From a virus: DNA of 28,183 nucleotides. The first letter of the stretch is position 1; every line of letters starts with the position of its first letter. The translations under genes were made by a program, and so were the position numbers. Shown here piece by piece: positions 22,024 to 28,183 of the stretch. The DNA lies in the IMG/VR virus record IMGVR_UViG_3300030101_001132, positions 1 through 28,183 of that record; one strand, written 5' to 3'. Under the pieces are notes generated by a model, which saw only the letters and a list, made by a program, of their open reading frames with translations, had not been told where the DNA came from and did no database searches.

Positions 22024-24208
22024 TGCAGATGGGTCTACTACAAGTTTTGCGTACACTTTTCCTATTCACAGCACAGCAGAATTAAAAGTTATTTTAAGAG
22101 CTGCTAATGGAACAGAAACAATACAAACTTTAACAACTCATTATTCTATTGTAGACAATGGAGCGTCTGGTGGACAAGTTAATTTTGTATCAGCTCCCGC
22201 ATCTGGAATTGCTGTAGTGTTATTAAGAGATACAAATTTAACTCAAGAAACAGATTATATAGCAAATGATCCTTTTCCAGCTGAAACACATGAGGCAGCT
22301 CTTGATAAATTAACTTTACAACAACAAGAGCTACAAGAAGAATTAGATAGAGCTTTAAAAATTTCAAGATCAAATGATATTGCGTCATCTGAAATAGTAC
22401 AAACTGCAACAACTAGAGCTGGCAAATTATTAGGATTTGATAGTAGCGGAAATTTAGATACAAGTCTTGATGCAAGCTCAATAGCAACAAATGCTACAGC
22501 TGCAGCTAACTCAGCCACAGCAGCGGCAGCATCAGAGGCAGCAGCTCAGACAGCTCAAGCAGCAGCGGAAAGTGCAAAAAATGCAGCTGAGGTTGCTTTA
22601 GATACTTTTGACGATAGATTTTTAGGAGCTAAATCATCTGATCCAAGCGTTGATAATGACGGCAATGCTTTAGTAGACGGCAGCCTTTATTTCGATACAC
22701 AAAATAATGTTATGAAAGTGTACGATTTAGGTAATACTATTTGGCGACAACTTTCATTAACTGGTACAAATCAAACAAATGTAAATCTTGTTGCGGGTCA
22801 AATATCTCCAACAAATAATATATCTACACTTGCTGCTCAAAATGCAAATTTAACTACTTTAGCTGGATTAAATTCAGAAATTTCAACACTTGCTGGAATT
22901 ACAAATTTAGGTAATTTGGCAAATGCTCACGCAGCTGTGACTAATGTTAATAATAATTTAGCTGGAGTAAATAGTTTTAACGACAGATACAGAGTGACGG
23001 CTGGTGTACCAACAACAAGTTTAGATGTTGGGGATCTTGCGTTTGATACAAATGCGGGAGAATTAAAAGTTTATAAAGCATCTGGTTGGGCAAATGCTGG
23101 TTCCTCTGTGAATGGAACTTCTGCAAGATTTAGATATATAGCAACTGCTGGTCAAACTGCATTTTCTGGAGCAGATGTAAATTCAAATGTAATGAATTTT
23201 GACAGCGGCTTTGCGGATGTATATTTGAATGGCGTTAAGCTCGTTTCTGGAGCTGGCAATGACTACACAGAAAATGGTACATCTGTCACTTTAGCAGCTG
23301 GAGCTGGTGTTGGAGATATTTTAGAGGTTGTTGGATTTGGAACTTTTAATGTTGCAGCTATAAATGCAGCAAATATTTCTAGCGGACAAATTAGCAATGA
23401 TCGACTACCATCGCCAACTTTAATAGTAAAAGGAGATGGCTCAAGTATTGATGGAGCAATTCAATTAAACTGCCATGTAAATACTCACGGAGTTAAAATT
23501 CAAGCTCCTCCGCATTCTGCTGGAGCTACATATACTTTAACTTTACCAAATAATACTGGATCTAATGGACAAGTTTTATCTACAAACGGATCTGGAGTTT
23601 TAAGTTTTATAGATGCTGTTGAAACAAAACCAACAATAGCAAATGTTTCGCAAACTATTGCTCCAGCAACAGCAACAACTATTAATATTACTGGGACAAA
23701 TTTTTCAAATATTCCACAAGTAGAATTTATAAATTCTTCTACTGGAGCTATAACCCAGGCAAACACTATTAGCTTAACAAACTCAACAACGCTTGCAGTT
23801 AATGTCACTTTAGCAGCGGGTACTTATTTTGTAAGAGTAGAACTAGACGATGGTAATGCTGGTAGATCAACAAATGCTATTATTACGGCATCCTCAGCTC
23901 CAAGTTTTTCAACGGCTGCTGGATCTTTGGGAACTTTTGCTGGCAATTTTTCTGGAACTTTATTTACAATCCAAGGTTCATCAGATAGTGCAATAACTTT
24001 TTCTGAAGTAGGATCTAATTTAGCAACAGCCAATGTCACACTTTCCTCAGCTGGGGTATTGGCAACAACAGATTTTGGTGGTAGTAGTACAGCAGCAACA
24101 CAATACAATTTTACAATTAGAATTACAGACGCAGAGGGTCAAACAACAGACAGAGCTTTTAGTTTAACTAGCAGCTTTGGAGCAAGCGGAGGAGCGCAAT
24201 TTAACTAA
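21986..24208 (+). CDS. Tail fibre, T7 gp17-like N-terminus with IPT/Ig-like C-terminus
   Basis: A 740-aa protein. Residues 1-135 match the T7 tail-fibre N-terminal domain that docks to the nozzle (YNADGSTTSFAYTFPI, GQVNFVSAPASGIAVVLLRDT, PAETHEAALDKLTLQQQELQEELDRAL). An Ala-rich coiled coil follows (about 166-205), then two similar short beta modules, RFLGAKSSDPSVDNDGNALVDGSLYFD...MKVYD (211-247) and RYRVTAGVPTTSLDVGDLAFDT...LKVYK (335-364). A DVYLNGVKLVSGAGNDYT module (388-457) comes next. An IPT/TIG-like domain (548-632) and a second Ig-like domain (638-732) end it. No Shine-Dalgarno is seen at the ATG. It overlaps the next gene by one base. Confidence 0.88.
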   Translation: MTISSLNVKNSYNADGSTTSFAYTFPIHSTAELKVILRAANGTETIQTLTTHYSIVDNGASGGQVNFVSAPASGIAVVLLRDTNLTQETDYIANDPFPAETHEAALDKLTLQQQELQEELDRALKISRSNDIASSEIVQTATTRAGKLLGFDSSGNLDTSLDASSIATNATAAANSATAAAASEAAAQTAQAAAESAKNAAEVALDTFDDRFLGAKSSDPSVDNDGNALVDGSLYFDTQNNVMKVYDLGNTIWRQLSLTGTNQTNVNLVAGQISPTNNISTLAAQNANLTTLAGLNSEISTLAGITNLGNLANAHAAVTNVNNNLAGVNSFNDRYRVTAGVPTTSLDVGDLAFDTNAGELKVYKASGWANAGSSVNGTSARFRYIATAGQTAFSGADVNSNVMNFDSGFADVYLNGVKLVSGAGNDYTENGTSVTLAAGAGVGDILEVVGFGTFNVAAINAANISSGQISNDRLPSPTLIVKGDGSSIDGAIQLNCHVNTHGVKIQAPPHSAGATYTLTLPNNTGSNGQVLSTNGSGVLSFIDAVETKPTIANVSQTIAPATATTINITGTNFSNIPQVEFINSSTGAITQANTISLTNSTTLAVNVTLAAGTYFVRVELDDGNAGRSTNAIITASSAPSFSTAAGSLGTFAGNFSGTLFTIQGSSDSAITFSEVGSNLATANVTLSSAGVLATTDFGGSSTAATQYNFTIRITDAEGQTTDRAFSLTSSFGASGGAQFN

Positions 24209-25569
24209 TGCCTAGTACATATTTAACAAGAACTATATCTACAAATAATCCTACTGGTAGAAAAACTATGACTTTTTCTGTTTGGCTTAGGAGAGGAAAT
24301 TCAAATGCTGTTCATTGTATTTTTGCTACTGGGACTGGCTCTGAAAGAGATATGATATTATTTGAAAGTGATGGGAAACTTCAATTTTCAAGATATAATA
24401 ATAGTTATATATATCATTTAAAAACAAACAGAAAATTTAGGGATTGTAGCGCATGGTACCATTTCGTTTTTGTGTACGATAGTACTCAATCAACTTCGTC
24501 TGACAGATTAAAAATTTATGTAAATGGGGTACAGGAAACATCATTCCATACAGCCTCTTATCCATCACAAGATTACCAAAGTAATTATAGTCAAAGTACA
24601 TACACTCAAACTTTGGGTAGAGATACAGATGGAAATCAGCCTTTTGAGGGTTGTATGAGCCATGTTCATTATATAGATGGAGTAGCTTTAACGCCAACGG
24701 CATTTGGCAGCTTTGATAATGTGACGGGAAACTGGATGATTAACACATCTCCAAATGTGACTTATGGCACAAATGGTTTCTTTTTATTAAAAGATGATAA
24801 TTCTAATTTAGATAGAGGAGGAAGTAATAATTTTACAATAAATGGTACACTTTCAAAAACACAAGATAACCCAAGTAATGTATTTTGCAGAATGAACCCT
24901 TTACAATTTCCTTTAGGTGGCGATGCTCCAGCTTTTGAATATTCTGGAACAAGAGTGCGTGGAAATTCAAATAATTGGAATAGAGCTTATGGATCTCTTG
25001 GAGCTAGATCTGGCAAATGGTGGTATGAACTTTATATTGGTACGCAAGATAACTCTGGTCGAATAGGTTGGGATAGTATTGATAGAATAAATAATTACAA
25101 TACAGAAACTTATTATAGTGGCTTGACTATTCAAACTGGCACGGGTTCGGTCAGAGGTGGAAGATTGGGAACCTCAGCATACTCTCCAGACGCTGTTCAA
25201 TTACCCGCAGATGGTGGCGGTAGTGCTACTTTTGCACAAGGAGATTATTTAGGAATGGGAATTGATTTAGATAACAACACAATTACTATTCATAAAAACG
25301 GATCAGCTTTAGCAACTAACTGGAGCTACAATGGTTATAACTCAAGCTGCAAAGCAAACACCTATGGACATTTCGTGGCTCCATCTGTGAATTGGTATAG
25401 CAGTAGTGGTCATCAAAACATTTACGATTTTAATTTTGGAGATGGAAAATTTGGATCTTCGGCAGCATTAACTGGAATAACTTATACAGATAGTGCTGGA
25501 AGAGGGGTGTTTAAATATAGTGTACCATCAAATTACCTTGCTTGGTGTACGAGGAACTTAAATGAATAA
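24208..25569 (+). CDS. LamG + SPRY adhesin (tail-associated)
   Basis: A 453-aa protein. Residues about 20-168 form a LamG/concanavalin-like beta sandwich: MTFSVWLRRGN, RLKIYVNGVQETSF, TLGRDTDGNQPFEGCMSHVHYIDGVAL. Residues about 248-412 form a SPRY domain: GKWWYELYIGTQDN, AQGDYLGMGIDLDNNTITIHKNGSAL. The ending GRGVFKYSVPSNYLAWCTRNLNE is the block that usually leads into DUF7483-type domains in marine phages. Both domains bind sugars or proteins in other systems, so a receptor-binding or fibre-tip role is likely. It starts within the fibre stop, so it is part of the fibre operon. Confidence 0.8.
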   Translation: MPSTYLTRTISTNNPTGRKTMTFSVWLRRGNSNAVHCIFATGTGSERDMILFESDGKLQFSRYNNSYIYHLKTNRKFRDCSAWYHFVFVYDSTQSTSSDRLKIYVNGVQETSFHTASYPSQDYQSNYSQSTYTQTLGRDTDGNQPFEGCMSHVHYIDGVALTPTAFGSFDNVTGNWMINTSPNVTYGTNGFFLLKDDNSNLDRGGSNNFTINGTLSKTQDNPSNVFCRMNPLQFPLGGDAPAFEYSGTRVRGNSNNWNRAYGSLGARSGKWWYELYIGTQDNSGRIGWDSIDRINNYNTETYYSGLTIQTGTGSVRGGRLGTSAYSPDAVQLPADGGGSATFAQGDYLGMGIDLDNNTITIHKNGSALATNWSYNGYNSSCKANTYGHFVAPSVNWYSSSGHQNIYDFNFGDGKFGSSAALTGITYTDSAGRGVFKYSVPSNYLAWCTRNLNE

Positions 25570-25583
25570 GGAGAAAATATAAT

Positions 25584-26606
25584 ATGGCATATTCTGCAAT
25601 TGACAAGCACACAGCTTTTTTTAATCAAGTTTTATTTAATGGAACAACAAATGCGCAAAGCATAACTGGCGTGGGACACCAGCCAGATCTTACCTGGATT
25701 AAAGTAAGGGATGCAAACGCACAGCACGTTTTACAAGATAGTTTGCGGGGAGCTACTGGTACGGATAGTTATTTAATGCTTACAAATGCTGCGGCATCGG
25801 ATGTTAGCGATGCAATTACAAGTTTTGATAGTGATGGTTTTTCATTAGGAACAGATGCAAACGACAGATCAAATTATAGTGGTCAAGCTCATGTAGCTTG
25901 GAATTGGAAAGCTGGAACAACTGGATCTGGAAATACTGGAGGATCTGGATATTCTAAAACCTATTCTTATTCCACATCAACAACTGGCGGTTTTTCTATT
26001 ATAAAATATCAAGGCAACGGAACTGGTGGACACACAATCCCACATCATTTGGGAGCAGCTCCAACTATTGTAATTATAAAAGATATTACAGCAACTAATT
26101 CTTGGATTATGAAAATGGCTGACGCAGATGGATATTTTTATTTTGAAAAAGACGATGCTATAACTTCTAATTCAACTTGGTTGCCGTGTGATGCAAACAA
26201 TATAACTTTAGCAAATACTTGGGGAGCTTATAATACAAACAATGTAGAATATCTAATTTATTGCTGGACACCTAAACCTGGATTTTCTCATTTTGGAACC
26301 TATCGTGGCAATAATAATAGCGATGGTCATTTTTTTTATACTGGCATGCGACCCGAATTGTTAATTTTAAAAAGACATACATCAGAGGCATTTATTATTG
26401 TTGATAGTAAAAGAGGATCTCAAGCTGCTTGGAATTATTTATTAAATAATTCTAATGCTCCAGAGGTGGCATCTGTACCATACGAATTTTTAAGTAATGG
26501 AGTTAAATTTAGAGGAACAACACAAAACGCAACAGACGAATATTCCTTTATGGCATTTGGTCAAAGTATTGTTGGGTCAAATAATGTTCCAAATTGTGCG
26601 GAGTAA
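25584..26606 (+). CDS. DUF7483-like structural protein with three internal repeats
   Basis: A 340-aa protein. Three similar units are visible, each with a P-[DE]-L/I-x-x-I/L-K strand and a Y/H-x-A/I-W/F-x-W-like end. Unit 1 (about 12-110) has PDLTWIK, HVLQDSLRG, HVAWNWK. Unit 2 (about 136-230) has HHLGAAPTIVIIK, YLIYCWTP. Unit 3 (about 234-328) has RPELLILKR, FIIVDSKRG, YSFMAFG. They are linked by a Gly/Ser/Thr-rich stretch (110-135). This is the DUF7483-type of marine phage virion protein. AAGGAG at 25568-25573 precedes it. Probably a fibre or nozzle-associated adhesin. Confidence 0.75.
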   Translation: MAYSAIDKHTAFFNQVLFNGTTNAQSITGVGHQPDLTWIKVRDANAQHVLQDSLRGATGTDSYLMLTNAAASDVSDAITSFDSDGFSLGTDANDRSNYSGQAHVAWNWKAGTTGSGNTGGSGYSKTYSYSTSTTGGFSIIKYQGNGTGGHTIPHHLGAAPTIVIIKDITATNSWIMKMADADGYFYFEKDDAITSNSTWLPCDANNITLANTWGAYNTNNVEYLIYCWTPKPGFSHFGTYRGNNNSDGHFFYTGMRPELLILKRHTSEAFIIVDSKRGSQAAWNYLLNNSNAPEVASVPYEFLSNGVKFRGTTQNATDEYSFMAFGQSIVGSNNVPNCAE

Positions 26607-26609
26607 ATT

Positions 26610-28091
26610 ATGACAAAAGCAAGAGATATTGCAGATTTTAAATTTGAAAATATTGTAGATACTGGAACAGAGGGAACTAAAGTTGCATCTGGTACTACAG
26701 CTCAGCGTGGTTCTACTACTGGTCAATTTAGATTTAATTCTACGACAGGAAAATTTGAGGGTAGAAATGCTAGTAGTTTTGTGACTTTAGAAGTCACACC
26801 AGTAGTTTCATCGGTTAATAATACAAATATTACACAAGCACAAATAGACGCAAATTTTGATTTAGTTATAACTGGTGCAAATTTTGCTAGTGGAGATGTT
26901 GTAAAATTTATTGCAAATGATAATACAGAATATACATCTCCAACAGTCACAATAGACAGCTCAACACAAATTACAGCTAGAGTGCCATCAAGTGTAGATG
27001 CAACAAAAGAACCTTATACAGTACAAGTCACATCTACTGGTGGTCTTGCTGGTTCATTATCAGCTGCTTTTAATATTGACGCTGCACCAGTTTGGTCAAC
27101 AGCTGCTGGCAGTTTAGGTAATGTTTCAGAGGGAACTTCTGTTAATTTTTCAGCGACAGCAACAGATCCAGAAAGCGATACAGTTTCTTATAGCGAAACG
27201 GGAGGCACAGTATTAGCAACGAACAGCTTGACAATAAATTCTTCAACGGGTGCAATTACTGGAACAGCACCATCAGTTTCATCGGATACTACATTGTCAT
27301 TTAACTTACGAGCAACAAGTGGAACAAACACAACAGACAGAGCATTTAGTATTATTGTAAATCCTCAATTAGATGGTTCATCTGCTGCAAAAGCAAATGT
27401 TTCAGCCTCAGCAATTAAAACGCTTACATCAACAACAACTAATGGATACTATTGGATACAAGCTAGCGGTATGGCAAATCCTAAACAACTTTGGTGTGAT
27501 ATGAATACAGATGGTGGCGGCTATATGCGTTTCTGGTGGTTTAACACTTTAGAGCAAGATGGTGGTTTAAGTGCGTCATGGCAAACTGGAACAAAATTTG
27601 GAATAGGAGATATTTCTACAATTACACATACTCAAAACTATGGTTATGGAAGAATACCAAGTGGAGTGACACCAACTAAATTAATGGTAAAAGGAACATC
27701 TTCTGACCAAACTTCTAGCAATCCAGTAAGTTATGCAATTTGGACTTTTAACAGTAGCATTGGAACATCTAACGCAATGTTAGATAGTATGCAAAATGGA
27801 ACACTCTATACCATGAGTGACAGAGATAGTTTTCTACCATCAAGTGGAAATTTAGATACCCATTATAGTGCCTTTCAAGGCGCAGGAGAATGTGACCATT
27901 GGGGATATGGAACTAATTTAACTGGTGGTTCTGCTAACGAAAGCTCATTTGATTTGAATGATGATAATGGAAGAGATAATACTGCCTTTTCTGCTGGTCA
28001 TGATGCAGCAGCTAGTGGTACTGACTTTTTTCAAAGAGGTAATCCAGCTGATAATGCAACGGGTAGATATTTAGCTCTATATTGGAAATAA
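26610..28091 (+). CDS. IPT + Ig + fibrinogen-like adhesin
   Basis: A 493-aa protein. Residues 1-60 resemble a fibre attachment piece (AQRGSTTGQFRFNSTTGKFEGRNASSF). Residues 63-156 are IPT/TIG-like (PVVSSVN, FDLVITGANFASGDVVKFI). Residues 158-251 are an Ig/cadherin-like putative domain (AAPVWSTAAGSLGNVSEGTSVNFSATATDPESD). Residues 278-492 are fibrinogen-like (GYYWIQASGMANPKQLWCDMNTDGGGY), a lectin-like fold usually binding sugars with calcium. GDISTITH and an acidic DLNDDNGRDN loop near the end are compatible with metal binding. The IPT-Ig pair mirrors the fibre C-terminus. GGAG at 26600-26603 is its ribosome binding site. Confidence 0.8.
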   Translation: MTKARDIADFKFENIVDTGTEGTKVASGTTAQRGSTTGQFRFNSTTGKFEGRNASSFVTLEVTPVVSSVNNTNITQAQIDANFDLVITGANFASGDVVKFIANDNTEYTSPTVTIDSSTQITARVPSSVDATKEPYTVQVTSTGGLAGSLSAAFNIDAAPVWSTAAGSLGNVSEGTSVNFSATATDPESDTVSYSETGGTVLATNSLTINSSTGAITGTAPSVSSDTTLSFNLRATSGTNTTDRAFSIIVNPQLDGSSAAKANVSASAIKTLTSTTTNGYYWIQASGMANPKQLWCDMNTDGGGYMRFWWFNTLEQDGGLSASWQTGTKFGIGDISTITHTQNYGYGRIPSGVTPTKLMVKGTSSDQTSSNPVSYAIWTFNSSIGTSNAMLDSMQNGTLYTMSDRDSFLPSSGNLDTHYSAFQGAGECDHWGYGTNLTGGSANESSFDLNDDNGRDNTAFSAGHDAAASGTDFFQRGNPADNATGRYLALYWK

Positions 28092-28183
28092 TGAAAATAG
28101 CATTAGTTATGCTTATGTGCAGCACATTCCACGGCTGCCTTGAGCCATTTGTTATGCCAACAACATACGACAATTATTATGAT
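28091..28183 (+). CDS. Small exported protein, cut by window edge
   Basis: A 31-codon open start running off the right edge: MKIALVMLMCSTFHGCLEPFV..., then MPTTYDNYYD. The first about 16 residues form a short signal-peptide-like segment; HGC could be a weak lipobox. The CLEPFVMPTTYDNYYD pattern matches a small marine-phage protein family I recall, function unknown. It starts one base inside the adhesin stop (TAATG), so the operon continues past the window. Confidence 0.6.
   Translation, partial: MKIALVMLMCSTFHGCLEPFVMPTTYDNYYD

Noticed and set aside
22460-22610. Ala-codon-rich repeat as a possible tandem repeat or recombination site
   Set aside because: It encodes the Ala-rich coiled coil common in phage fibres; codons vary and no exact unit repeats.
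23500-24108. Minus-strand ORFs of about 100 aa inside the fibre gene
   Set aside because: The Val/Ala-rich products reflect Thr/Ser/Ala codons read in reverse; no start signals.
1-28183. Terminal repeat or circular closure of the window
   Set aside because: The first bases do not match the last ones, and a gene is cut at each edge.
1-28183. CRISPR array, integrase, attachment site or insertion sequence
   Set aside because: No regularly spaced repeats, no recombinase or transposase motifs, and no tRNA fragment were seen.

Overview
The window looks like most of the virion (late) module of an AT-rich, marine-type podovirus with a T7-like head, tail and internal core. I could not make a species-level identification. 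The low GC content, near-exclusive AGA for arginine, and small marine-phage gene families (DUF6321-like, HGGxSTG, TILTG/LLGG, DUF7483-like) suggest a phage of a low-GC marine bacterium such as a SAR11-type alphaproteobacterium. That host call is inference. The window ends do not match each other, and both end genes are cut, so this is a fragment and not a closed genome.

Layout. (1) 1-864: a minus-strand RecB/Cas4-like PD-(D/E)XK exonuclease, cut at the left edge. It is presumably the edge of a leftward-transcribed replication module. (2) 865-1066: a divergent control region with a pair of inverted 24-nt elements, one near the start of each diverging gene. A Cro-like helix-turn-helix gene follows at 1067. 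(3) 1067-4073: tightly overlapping small genes (Cro-like, several hypotheticals, a winged-helix HTH_36 protein, a DUF6362-like HTH protein, an HGGxSTG protein) ending in an Sf6-type small terminase. (4) 4074-5402: two accessory genes with very strong ribosome binding sites, a perfect intrinsic terminator, and a 305-nt noncoding tract with nested inverted repeats. (5) 5403-11407: packaging and head genes: DUF6321-like, two small proteins including one 32-aa membrane peptide, large terminase, a tandem pair of TILTG/LLGG paralogues, portal, a Bbp19-like protein, scaffold, then major capsid behind its own sigma70-like promoter and a structured leader. (6) 11408-11980: two hairpins, one of them a terminator, then four tandem, very basic 28-51 aa microproteins. 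(7) 11984-21896: tail tubular A and B, a gp13-like GNAT-fold protein, gp14-like and gp15-like proteins, and a gp16-like core protein split over two genes with no visible transglycosylase domain. (8) 21897-28183: a host-recognition cassette of a T7-type tail fibre plus three further adhesins (LamG+SPRY, DUF7483-like triple repeat, IPT+Ig+fibrinogen-like), then the start of a small exported protein.

How it works together: TerS and TerL package DNA through the portal into a capsid built on the scaffold. TtA, TtB and the fibre form the short tail. The gp13-16-like proteins form the ejectable inner core. Almost all plus-strand genes abut or overlap by 1-40 nt, so they are probably co-transcribed. 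The main expression controls visible are the divergent switch region, the terminator at 5066, the promoter at 10387 and the terminator at 11432. No RNA polymerase, endolysin, integrase, tRNA, CRISPR or insertion sequence is visible in the window.
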